This document shows, piece by piece, positions 9,107-16,734 of a stretch of DNA of 60,413 nucleotides (the first letter of the stretch is position 1; every line of letters begins with the position of its first letter). The stretch is from positions 1 through 60,413 of the forward strand of contig DULJ01000065.1 of the NCBI GenBank assembly GCA_012840465.1, read 5' to 3'. The stretch is from Caryophanales bacterium (GTDB lineage: Bacteria > Bacillota > Bacilli > Bacillales > Bacillaceae_J). Position numbers and translations under genes: made by a program. The notes beneath the pieces were generated by a model that was not told the DNA's origin, made no database searches, and saw only the letters and a program-made list of their open reading frames with translations.

Positions 9107-10010
9107 TTTGGCTGTATTATTCGGGCTCTGGGGATTATATAACCTACTAGGCTATCGAAATTCAAAAAAGGATTGGAGAAACAAGGTCGGAAAGCTGTTT
9201 GGAAATAACAAAAAGCGCAAAAGTTTCATCTTGGTTTTAGGAGATAAATTTGACGAGACCAAGATGGGCCAAAACACGACTGAACAATTAAGACGTGCCA
9301 ATATTCAATTGATGCCTTCAGAATTCTATGGAATCTTACTTTTTGGCGTTTTTACAGCCTCTTTGTTGTTAAATACCTTCTTTAGCATCAAGTTTCCGAT
9401 CAATATTCTTGTTTCCTTTATTGTGATGGAAGTCATCAGGCGTGCGCTGTTCATTATTCGCCGCAATAAATTTGAAGAGAGAATGAATGATCAACTTCCG
9501 GAAATATGCAGGATAATGGCAAATGCTACAAGATCGGGAATGACGTTAACACAAGGCATTGGGATTGCAGCCCAAGAGTTGAATGATCCCGCTAAATCTG
9601 AATTTAATCGACTTTACGGCGAAATTCAGTTTGGGGTTGATTTTAATCGAGCATTAAAAAACATGCAGAAAAGAATTCCTTCCAGGGAGTTTCAGCTATT
9701 TGCGGCCACCCTTCTTATTCAAAAACAAGCAGGTGGAAACATCCATGCTGTTATGGATGAAATGGGTCAGACGATGGAAGAAAGAAAGCTATTGCTGCAG
9801 GAAATTAAGACTATGACAGCGGAACAACGATATGTCGCTTATATTGTGCCAGTTCTTCCGATCTTTTTGCTGTTAATCATGAACAATATCAATGAAGGCT
9901 TTATTGATCCTTTATTTTCAGGAATTGGCTTAGTGCTTTTAGCCGTATTTGTAATTGGAACAGCATTAACCTTCTTTTTAATAAAAAAAGTAACGAATAT
10001 AAGGGTGTAA
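9084..10010 (+). CDS. tadB: Tad inner-membrane platform protein TadB
   Basis: A 308-residue type II secretion F-domain protein. It has hydrophobic segments near the N terminus, around 80-115 and at the C terminus, with the cytoplasmic T2SSF domain between (MANATRSGMTLTQGIGIAA; LLIQKQAGGNIHAVMDEM). TadB and TadC form the membrane base on which the ATPase acts. The GTG start at 9084 is supported by GAGGAGGTG 8 nt upstream, inside the end of tadA, so translation is coupled. Confidence 0.9.
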   Translation: MTISILYSLAVLFGLWGLYNLLGYRNSKKDWRNKVGKLFGNNKKRKSFILVLGDKFDETKMGQNTTEQLRRANIQLMPSEFYGILLFGVFTASLLLNTFFSIKFPINILVSFIVMEVIRRALFIIRRNKFEERMNDQLPEICRIMANATRSGMTLTQGIGIAAQELNDPAKSEFNRLYGEIQFGVDFNRALKNMQKRIPSREFQLFAATLLIQKQAGGNIHAVMDEMGQTMEERKLLLQEIKTMTAEQRYVAYIVPVLPIFLLLIMNNINEGFIDPLFSGIGLVLLAVFVIGTALTFFLIKKVTNIRV

Positions 10011-10014
10011 TGTG

Positions 10015-10950
10015 ATGGATGGATTAATTTTAATTTGTGTCATTATGTCCCTGTTTTTACTAACGATTGGTTTGAAGTCCTTTTATCACTATGCGGTCAA
10101 TAAACAGGAGCTTAAAGAACACCTACAAGAAGAGGTATTTACGAACCGTTTTCATATTAAGAAAAGAAAAAGTTCGCGTGAAAGATTACTAGAGAAAACC
10201 TTCTATTACGCAGATGATTTTTCGGTCATCGGGAATCGAATCAATTTCTTTAGTGAAGCCGAGGATGTGGGAAGATGGCTGATGCAAGCCAATTATCCCT
10301 ATGGATTAACCGTGGACCGCTTTCAGGGGTTAAAGATTTTTCTTTTTCTTGTCGGCTTTGTATTTGGATTTTTCCTTATTATCATGCACTTTCCGTTTTC
10401 ACAAATCTTAATCATCCTTTTGCCGCTCTTTGGTTACTTTAGTGTTATTTTCTGGTTGAAAAATAAGGCGCAAAAAAGACAGGATGAACTAGGGCTTGTG
10501 TTGCCGGATTTTATGGATACAGTTAGCGTAACGCTGCAAGCGGGCGTGGGGCTTGATCAGGCATTATGGGATATTGTTCCATACTTTGATGGACCTGTGG
10601 GCGAGGAGTTTTCGCGGTTTATCCATGAAATTGAAATTGGTGTACCTAGAGAAAAGGCCTATAGAAGATTACTAGATCGAAACGATAATGAAGCATTCCA
10701 GGCCTTAATTAAGTCTCTTATTCAAGGCTCGCGTCTAGGGGTTCCAGTAGCAACAACCTTTAAGATTCAAGCAAATGAGATTCGAAGTATGAAAAAAGAG
10801 AAAATCAAAGAGCAAGCGGCTAAGGCATCCCCAAAGATCACCTTAATCACGACTTTTATAGTCATGCCAACGGTGATGCTGTTAATTGGCGGATTAGTGG
10901 TATTAAACATGTTCGCTGGGGATAACAACCCTTTTAACATGTTTAAATAG
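10015..10950 (+). CDS. tadC: Tad inner-membrane platform protein TadC
   Basis: A 311-residue second T2SSF-domain protein (MDTVSVTLQAGVGLDQAL; ALIKSLIQGSRLGVPVATTFK) with hydrophobic segments at the N terminus, near 105-150 and at the C terminus. It starts four bases after the tadB stop. I prefer ATG 10015 (AAGGGTG 7 nt upstream); GTG 10012 is the alternative and would add one residue. It pairs with TadB as the pilus platform. Confidence 0.88.
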   Translation: MDGLILICVIMSLFLLTIGLKSFYHYAVNKQELKEHLQEEVFTNRFHIKKRKSSRERLLEKTFYYADDFSVIGNRINFFSEAEDVGRWLMQANYPYGLTVDRFQGLKIFLFLVGFVFGFFLIIMHFPFSQILIILLPLFGYFSVIFWLKNKAQKRQDELGLVLPDFMDTVSVTLQAGVGLDQALWDIVPYFDGPVGEEFSRFIHEIEIGVPREKAYRRLLDRNDNEAFQALIKSLIQGSRLGVPVATTFKIQANEIRSMKKEKIKEQAAKASPKITLITTFIVMPTVMLLIGGLVVLNMFAGDNNPFNMFK

Positions 10951-10997
10951 AGATTTTTAGAATACAAAAATATGAGTTTGAAAGGAGGTGTTAGACC

Positions 10998-11195
10998 ATG
11001 AGAAAGATTTCATTAGGTCTTTATCAAAAAGTTACAGCCGCTCTTAATAATGAGAGAGGAGCACAAACTTTGGAATGGGTAGCAGTTGGTGCAGTCGTTG
11101 TAACCATTGCAGCGCTTCTTGGGCAAGCATTTGAAGGTGATTCAATTAAAGGAATTGTTACTTCTATTTTAGACAAAATCAAGGATTCGTTATAA
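10998..11195 (+). CDS. Flp-type prepilin (major pilin candidate)
   Basis: A 65-residue protein with a short basic leader, then NNERGAQTLEWVAVGAVVV: Gly at the cleavage site, Glu five residues into the mature part, and a hydrophobic helix. That is the type IVb/Flp prepilin pattern. The mature protein would be about 46 residues. AAAGGAGGTG gives it one of the best ribosome binding sites in the operon, and an inverted repeat right after it may set a higher level than the downstream genes. The cleaving peptidase (TadV/CpaA or a general PilD/ComC type) is not encoded in this window. Confidence 0.82.
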   Translation: MRKISLGLYQKVTAALNNERGAQTLEWVAVGAVVVTIAALLGQAFEGDSIKGIVTSILDKIKDSL

Positions 11196-11222
11196 TACTG
11201 TTTTTCTATGACTATATTAAAA

Positions 11223-11269
11223 AATATTTAGCGGTAATGGCTCATGTATATTACCGCTAAATATTATTT
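11223..11269 (+). terminator. Long perfect hairpin between pilin and VWA gene (probable partial terminator)
   Basis: AATATTTAGCGGTAAT at 11223-11238 is exactly complementary to 11250-11265, a 16-bp stem with an 11-nt loop, followed by ATTTTG. The weak U-tract and the continuing operon suggest read-through or mRNA 3'-end protection, which would make pilin mRNA more abundant than that of the later genes. Confidence 0.7.
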
Positions 11270-11289
11270 TGTTAGGGGATGGTTTTTTC

Positions 11290-12696
11290 ATGGGGAAGAG
11301 GCTTCATGGTACCCTTATTCTTTTATTGTTTATGGCAATGATCTTAGCTGCATGCAGTGGAGACAAAACAGAATTAACAAAAACGGATAATACAAATAAC
11401 GAAAGTGAAGCCGGATCAAATGAGCAAGACCAGGGTTTAAAAAGTGACCCTTCTATTGAAGAATTGATTAAAGGGCTTCCGAAACCATCAGAAACGGTTG
11501 CCGAGCTTGTGAATGCAGAGCCTGGGCCTTTTTCTGGGAAAAAGTATGAAGAATTAACAGCTGAAGAGCAAGAAGGGGCGGTTAGTCTATTAAAGGAACT
11601 TCCAAAGGTTGGAGAAAATCCGACTGATGAGGAGATAGAGCTGTATTGGCGCAAAGCATTAGCTCTTTTCCATGAGGATTATCCAAATCCGGCAGAGGCT
11701 TTAGGTGTGCTAGAGCTTGAAGCATTTGGCAGTCCAGACATTGAGGATAGTAGGTTCCAGTTTAAGGAGAATCTGAATGTGGAAATTCTTCTTGATAGCA
11801 GTGGAAGTATGGCAAACAGGATCGCCGGCAAGACGATGATGGAGATTGCAAAGGAATCCATTAAGGAGTTTGCTGCCTCTCTTCCGGAAGGAGCCAATAT
11901 TGCCCTTCGTGTCTATGGGCATAAGGGAACGGGTTCTAAAGCCGATAAACAGCTTTCCTGCAGCAGTAATGAATTAATTTATGAAATGAACACATATAAT
12001 GCAAATACTTTAGGGCAAGCATTAAACGGAATTAAACCGGCAGGCTGGACTCCGTTAGCGAAAGCGATTGAGGAAGCTAAAAAAGATTTAAGCTCTTATA
12101 AAGGCGAAAATAATACGAATATCATTTATTTGGTCAGTGATGGAATTGAAACCTGTGATGGAGATCCAGTTGCACAGGCAAAAAGCTTAGCGGATTCGGA
12201 TATTCAACCCATTGTGAATGTCATTGGCTTTGATCTAAATGCAGAAGGACAAAAGCAATTAAAAGAAGTAGCGGAAGCAGCCAAGGGAATCTATAGCAAT
12301 GCAAGAAACCAACAGGAACTAAAACAAGAATTAGAAAGAGCAAGTGCTATCGCTAAAAAATGGACAGAATGGAAGAGGGGTGCCATTAATAGTGCCTCTG
12401 ATTTAAAATATGACCAGCTTTTATCAGATATCCCACGGTTTGGAATTAAGTGGGGTGAATCCAATTCAAATGAAAAGTTTAATATACGTGAGCCACTACG
12501 TGTCTTAAGAGATGAGGGACATATTAGCAGGAAGGCTTTCCAACTTTTATCTGATAAAACAAGTGAACGTTTTAGTCATATCTTGGAACTAGAGAAAGTA
12601 GTCAGTAATGACCTAAGAGAGATGGCAAACAAAAATTTTGAAACAATAAAAACGGAAATCAACCGAAAATACAGCGAAAACGTAGATATACAGTGA
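11290..12696 (+). CDS. VWA-domain lipoprotein of the Tad locus
   Basis: A 468-residue lipoprotein: signal peptide with lipobox LAAC (Cys about residue 22), a low-complexity linker, then a von Willebrand factor A domain from about 165 with the MIDAS motif DSSGSM, followed by TPLAKAIEEA and SDGIETC, and a helical C-terminal part. It would be anchored outside the membrane. VWA proteins in pilus loci often act as adhesins or assembly factors, and similar YwmC/YwmD-type proteins exist in B. subtilis. ATG 11290 follows AGGGG; TTG 11269 lies inside the hairpin. Its role here is inferred from position. Confidence 0.8.
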   Translation: MGKRLHGTLILLLFMAMILAACSGDKTELTKTDNTNNESEAGSNEQDQGLKSDPSIEELIKGLPKPSETVAELVNAEPGPFSGKKYEELTAEEQEGAVSLLKELPKVGENPTDEEIELYWRKALALFHEDYPNPAEALGVLELEAFGSPDIEDSRFQFKENLNVEILLDSSGSMANRIAGKTMMEIAKESIKEFAASLPEGANIALRVYGHKGTGSKADKQLSCSSNELIYEMNTYNANTLGQALNGIKPAGWTPLAKAIEEAKKDLSSYKGENNTNIIYLVSDGIETCDGDPVAQAKSLADSDIQPIVNVIGFDLNAEGQKQLKEVAEAAKGIYSNARNQQELKQELERASAIAKKWTEWKRGAINSASDLKYDQLLSDIPRFGIKWGESNSNEKFNIREPLRVLRDEGHISRKAFQLLSDKTSERFSHILELEKVVSNDLREMANKNFETIKTEINRKYSENVDIQ

Positions 12697-12726
12697 TGGA
12701 ACGCCAAAGCTTGGGGGGATCGTAAC

Positions 12727-13122
12727 ATGTCAAAAATTAAAAAGAAATTGAAAGAGGAAAAGGGGTCAATGACGCTGGAGTTCCTAATGGTAATGCCCTA
12801 CTATTTCTTTTTCTTTTTACTATTATGGCAGGCTGTCGCATCTGGAATTACGTTTATGAATGTTCAATCGGCAGTGAATGAAGCCGCAAAAACGTATTCA
12901 GTAACTGGAGATACCGATAAAGCCTTTGAAGTAGCTCAAAATGCAATCGGATTTAGCGATATTATGTATTTTGAAAACTTTAGTATACTCCCTAAATCAA
13001 GTAAAGAATTTGTAGCGAAAATAGAGGTCAAACACGGTCTTGTTTTTATACCAAAAGAATGGCGAAATACGATACAACCATTCGACATCGATTTAGAAGT
13101 GGCAAGTAGGATGATCAGATGA
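12727..13122 (+). CDS. TadE-like pseudopilin
   Basis: A 131-residue protein with a basic leader, KGSMTLEFLMVMPYYFFFF (Glu five residues after the Gly-Ser junction) and a single hydrophobic helix, then an extracytoplasmic domain. This is the TadE-family pattern, a minor pilin processed like Flp. Its stop overlaps the start of the next gene by four bases (ATGA). Ribosome binding site GGGGGGAT upstream of ATG 12727. Confidence 0.78.
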   Translation: MSKIKKKLKEEKGSMTLEFLMVMPYYFFFFLLLWQAVASGITFMNVQSAVNEAAKTYSVTGDTDKAFEVAQNAIGFSDIMYFENFSILPKSSKEFVAKIEVKHGLVFIPKEWRNTIQPFDIDLEVASRMIR

Positions 13123-13745
13123 AACAACATATCACAAATGAACGCGGCAGTGGGGTTATTTTGACTATTTTTTGTTTCGCAATAGTTGGAATCATGCTAA
13201 TCCTTGTGCTCAATATTACGATGGCTTTTACAAAAAAAGAGCAGGCTTCGATTGCGGCAGAGCATGCCAGCTTAGCCGCGACTAGTGCTATCTATGACAA
13301 AGTGAACGATGTTATTAATAGCCATGTGAAAATTATTGAAGTGGAGGATGGCATTGATATTCTAGAGCCGCTGATTGATAAGGTGGATGCCAGAAAGGCT
13401 TCTCTCAGTTCATCCGGTCTTTCGAGCAATGAAATTCATATTCGAGCTGTAAACGAAGTATTAGTGGCTGAAATCCCTGATGATCCTGTTTTAAGGAGCA
13501 AATTGATTCATGCAGTATCGTCTGCAAAGGTAGGTATTCCTGACATTATTAGGAACATTATTAATTCAAATGGGGGGAAAGATGCGGACCCTGTTTGGAA
13601 ATTTAAAGACTGTCAAATCGTTGTCGAAGCGAAAACGGAATTTAAAGCAGCTAACCAAGAGGAAATAACTTTTGCTAGTGATCAGGATATTTCACAGGTA
13701 GGGACCGGACCGGAAATTCCTTTTTTAGAAATCCTTGGGTATTAG
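13119..13745 (+). CDS. TadE/TadG-like pilus protein
   Basis: A 208-residue protein: short leader NERGSGVILTIFCFAIVG with one N-terminal helix, then an Ala-rich amphipathic segment (EQASIAAEHASLAATSAIYDKV), as in the Flp pilus-assembly TadE/G group. The Glu at +5 of a mature pilin is absent (GSGVIL), so it may not be a classical substrate of the prepilin peptidase. It overlaps the preceding TadE-like gene, so the two are made together. Confidence 0.6.
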   Translation: MKQHITNERGSGVILTIFCFAIVGIMLILVLNITMAFTKKEQASIAAEHASLAATSAIYDKVNDVINSHVKIIEVEDGIDILEPLIDKVDARKASLSSSGLSSNEIHIRAVNEVLVAEIPDDPVLRSKLIHAVSSAKVGIPDIIRNIINSNGGKDADPVWKFKDCQIVVEAKTEFKAANQEEITFASDQDISQVGTGPEIPFLEILGY

Positions 13746-13779
13746 TAGTTTTCGAAATTAATAGGAAAGGAGCATAAGG

Positions 13780-15024
13780 ATGAAAAGGAAAAGAAAGTCC
13801 TTTTTAAAAAGAACGGCAGCTTGTTCATTTGCACTTTTCATAGTCCTCATAAACTTTTTTCTTCCTATTGCAGCATTAGCGGGGAATTACAATCCAGGAA
13901 GTTTTTCACCGGGGACCTTTTCGCCTGGGACATTTAATCCAGGTACGTTCGGTCCCGGAACATTCGACCCTGGAACCTTTAGTCCAGGCACGTTTAGCCC
14001 CGGACAATTTACACCCGGGCAGTTCACTCCTGGACAATTCACTCCGGGGGAATTCAGCCCAGGTGGGACTTCCCCAGGTACGACTAATCCGGGGAATTTT
14101 ACACCTAAGCATCCTGGAGATGGACCAGGGGGGAACCTAGGAAATAGCATCGTAGACCCGTTTTCACCTCCATCTTCTACTCCATCAGTAACAGACGGAC
14201 CAGATAAGGGAGAACAGCCTACTGGCCAAGATGGATCTGGTTCTGACAATAATAGGTCACTCCCTTTTCAATATGAAGACAACCCAAATTATCAAGCTTT
14301 CAAATTTATTACAGACAATATGGTCTTCCCAGCTATAGAAGGCTTGGACAAACATACGTTAATAGATATAGATTGGAATAGATATGGGGAAGATTATACA
14401 GGTAGCCTTTTTAAAGGTGTACTAAAAGGGCAATTAGAGGCAGGTTTTAAAAACGAATCCTTACTTAGCGCACCCGTCAATCTCGGTTTAGATATTTGGA
14501 GTGGGGTTGATAATGCTAAGCATATAGGTAAATTCCTTGGCTCATGGTCAGATATTCAATCAGCCTGGACTACAGCGAGAGCTGGTGGAAGCTTTAGTAC
14601 AGCTGCATCGGGAGCCACAGGGATCTTCCTTTCGGAAGCAACCAAACCATTCAGCATAGGGACGGGAATAGCCGGAAAAGTAGCACCATGGATGGCAGCC
14701 ATTAGTACCGGTATTTCTGGAGCCGAAACGATCATGAACTTTGCCAATGGAAATGTAAATGACGGTATTGCCAGCTTAGGTGAAACGTTGATGTCAGGTG
14801 CCGTTGTTCTTTCAGCAACTGGAGTTGGTGCACCAGTTGCTGCAGGGGTAGCTATCGTAGGTGGAGCTCTATGGCTTGGAGCGAAAATCTATAAAAATGC
14901 CGATGCGATTGCAAGTGCTTGGAAAAACCGCAGGAAACTTTGGAATGATGCTAAAAAGAGTGTCAGCAATGCTGTTAATACAGTTAAATCCGGCTTCAAA
15001 AAAGTTGTTGGTTGGTTTAGCTAG
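13780..15024 (+). CDS. Secreted protein with PG-x-F pentapeptide repeats and hydrophobic C-terminal domain
   Basis: A 414-residue protein whose function I do not recognise. A basic signal peptide ends near ALAG (about residue 35). About 12 repeats of a five-residue unit, typically SPGTF or TPGQF, run to about residue 98. A Pro/Gly-rich linker follows, then a domain from about 165 with long Ala/Gly-rich hydrophobic helices (GAVVLSATGVGAPVAAGVAI) and a basic tail (KKSVSNAVNTVKSGFKK). The DNA of the repeats is a 15-bp tandem repeat. The C-terminal part recalls translocation or pore-like regions of LXG/WXG-linked proteins, but that is only a resemblance. A structural or adhesive Tad-associated product is plausible. 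AAAGGAG precedes ATG 13780. Confidence 0.75.
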   Translation: MKRKRKSFLKRTAACSFALFIVLINFFLPIAALAGNYNPGSFSPGTFSPGTFNPGTFGPGTFDPGTFSPGTFSPGQFTPGQFTPGQFTPGEFSPGGTSPGTTNPGNFTPKHPGDGPGGNLGNSIVDPFSPPSSTPSVTDGPDKGEQPTGQDGSGSDNNRSLPFQYEDNPNYQAFKFITDNMVFPAIEGLDKHTLIDIDWNRYGEDYTGSLFKGVLKGQLEAGFKNESLLSAPVNLGLDIWSGVDNAKHIGKFLGSWSDIQSAWTTARAGGSFSTAASGATGIFLSEATKPFSIGTGIAGKVAPWMAAISTGISGAETIMNFANGNVNDGIASLGETLMSGAVVLSATGVGAPVAAGVAIVGGALWLGAKIYKNADAIASAWKNRRKLWNDAKKSVSNAVNTVKSGFKKVVGWFS

Positions 15025-15038
15025 TGGGGGGAAAGCAT

Positions 15039-15842
15039 ATGATCAGAATGCATAATATACCAGAAGATATTAAGGCAGCTCTTAAGCCCTATTATAAGGA
15101 TGGGGAAAAACCGGATGTGTTTCCATCTAAATTTCGAATCAATAATGAGTTATATTATTATTTTACCTTTGCCCCTGCTGCAGAACAGCTAATCATGAAG
15201 GATGATGGAACCATCCCTGTTCATCATGAAATACGTGATGTAGCGTTAATATGTAACAGTTATAATGATTCCATTGAAACCATTGCTTCAATCGGGAAAA
15301 AGTGGGTTCAATCAGGCAAAAAGGAAAATTACCAAAAGCTAAGGAATATCCTTCGTGATGCACAAAAAACGTTGGCACCTCTTCCGCATGAAGTGGAGGC
15401 TGCCTTTCAATCCTATGTAAGAACAGCAGATCAAATTATTGATAATCAGAATGCTATTCAAGAGGCTGTAGATGATGCCATTATCATCTGGGATCGAACC
15501 AATTTGCAGGAGCTTGCTACAGAACAGGACCAAATAGATATAAGAAAATGCATTGTCAACATGGCCCGCGCCTCATACAGGCAAAATGAGATTCAGCTCC
15601 AAACGGAAACGGACCGTGAAAAGGTGTGGGATTTTGTTTCTTCAAAAAGATGGCCTTTTAATATGTCTGGATGGTCGGTTTATGTGAAACTAAAGCCCTA
15701 CCAGAAATATATGATGAAAAACACAGTGCTTAATAGGAAAGAAGCTGAAGAAGTAGGGAGGATGGTTTTATCGGAAGATCTTCCTCTTGAGCAGCATGAA
15801 ATTGCCAATGACGTTTGGCAGCATCTCCGAAATCCAAGATAA
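15039..15842 (+). CDS. Uncharacterised protein of the Tad-type operon
   Basis: A 267-residue soluble, mostly helical protein with no signal peptide or membrane segment, family not recognised. It opens with IPEDIKAALKPYYKDGEKPDVFP and includes many charged helices (KLRNILRDAQKTLAPLPHEVEA) and a Trp-containing segment (SSKRWPFNMSGW). ATG 15039 is preceded by GGGGGGAAAG; a GTG at 15024 overlaps the previous stop and is too close to the Shine-Dalgarno. Its position right after the secreted repeat protein suggests a chaperone, immunity or regulatory role for that protein, which is inference only. Confidence 0.7.
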   Translation: MIRMHNIPEDIKAALKPYYKDGEKPDVFPSKFRINNELYYYFTFAPAAEQLIMKDDGTIPVHHEIRDVALICNSYNDSIETIASIGKKWVQSGKKENYQKLRNILRDAQKTLAPLPHEVEAAFQSYVRTADQIIDNQNAIQEAVDDAIIIWDRTNLQELATEQDQIDIRKCIVNMARASYRQNEIQLQTETDREKVWDFVSSKRWPFNMSGWSVYVKLKPYQKYMMKNTVLNRKEAEEVGRMVLSEDLPLEQHEIANDVWQHLRNPR

Positions 15843-15858
15843 AAAGGGAGGAATTCAC

Positions 15859-16584
15859 TTGTTGGCATATTTAAAAGAGGCTTTTAAATTGTATAAGAAC
15901 AACTTCCTCCGGGTTCTTCTTATCGGTGTAACCGTTTTACTTCCAATCCAGCTCATTTTTACGATTCTAATCAACTATGTGGCGATGCCCTTTCAATATT
16001 TTAATCTACCTTTATGGATCAGTATTTTCCAGAGTATATTTATGCTCATAAGTATATTTGTTATGTTCATTCCTTTAATTAGTATGGCTGCCCAGGACAC
16101 GCGGTTGGGCAGCGTTAAGACAGGAAAGCTATATGGGGATACGATCAAATACGCCTTTTTCGCTTATTTGATTAGCATCCCAGTTTCGATCTTAATCACG
16201 GCAGGCTTTCTGGTATTCATTGTACCAGGTGTAATTTTGCTGGTGTTATTGATGGGAATCCCATTTGTAAAGGTCATTGACGACGAAAAGCCAAAAGCGG
16301 TCATTAAAAAATCGATATCGTTTGGAAAAGAAAACTTTTTATCCATGTGTGGAGTGCTCCTTTGCTTCGCAGCATTCGATACGGTTGGATCCTATCTAGT
16401 AACCCTTGCAGCAAGTATACTTAATGGTCAAATGGCTGTGGCCAACTGGTTCCTGATGATTTTAAATATGTTAGTGCTCCCACTGTTTGTTTTTACAGTC
16501 GCAAAGGCTTATTTAGTTTGGAATGGAGAAACGGATCTTATCCAAGAAAAAGCATATGTTCAGCAATTGGAGCAATATCGTTAA
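15859..16584 (+). CDS. Polytopic membrane protein, end of the Tad-type operon
   Basis: A 241-residue integral membrane protein with about six hydrophobic segments (VLLIGVTVLLPIQLIFTIL; ILITAGFLVFIVPGVILLVL) and a short amphipathic N terminus (LKEAFKLYKNNFLRV). It resembles the loosely defined DUF975/YciC/glycerophosphodiester-phosphodiesterase membrane-domain type in which the FIVPGVIL turn is common. TTG 15859 is chosen because AGGGAGG lies 7 nt upstream; the frame is open further up but overlaps the previous gene. A terminator follows at 16612. Confidence 0.7.
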   Translation: MLAYLKEAFKLYKNNFLRVLLIGVTVLLPIQLIFTILINYVAMPFQYFNLPLWISIFQSIFMLISIFVMFIPLISMAAQDTRLGSVKTGKLYGDTIKYAFFAYLISIPVSILITAGFLVFIVPGVILLVLLMGIPFVKVIDDEKPKAVIKKSISFGKENFLSMCGVLLCFAAFDTVGSYLVTLAASILNGQMAVANWFLMILNMLVLPLFVFTVAKAYLVWNGETDLIQEKAYVQQLEQYR

Positions 16585-16611
16585 AGTAAGAGTTTGGAAT
16601 GTTTTAAGGTT

Positions 16612-16636
16612 GGTTACCACTTAAGGTAGCCTTTTT
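16612..16636 (+). terminator. Intrinsic terminator ending the Tad-type operon
   Basis: GGTTACC (16612-16618) pairs with GGTAGCC (16625-16631, one G-U pair), a 6-nt loop, then five T's. Confidence 0.75.
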
Positions 16637-16734
16637 ATATGGCAAATTTTGAAGGCCATATTAATTTTCTGTAAATATTTATAGTATATATACTATAATA
16701 GAGAAAATGATTGATAGCTGAAGGATGATTTATA

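Noticed and set aside
13887-14249. Minus-strand frame rich in PGVNCPG
   Set aside because: Antisense of the 15-bp repeats in the PG-x-F gene; stays open only because the repeat is in phase.
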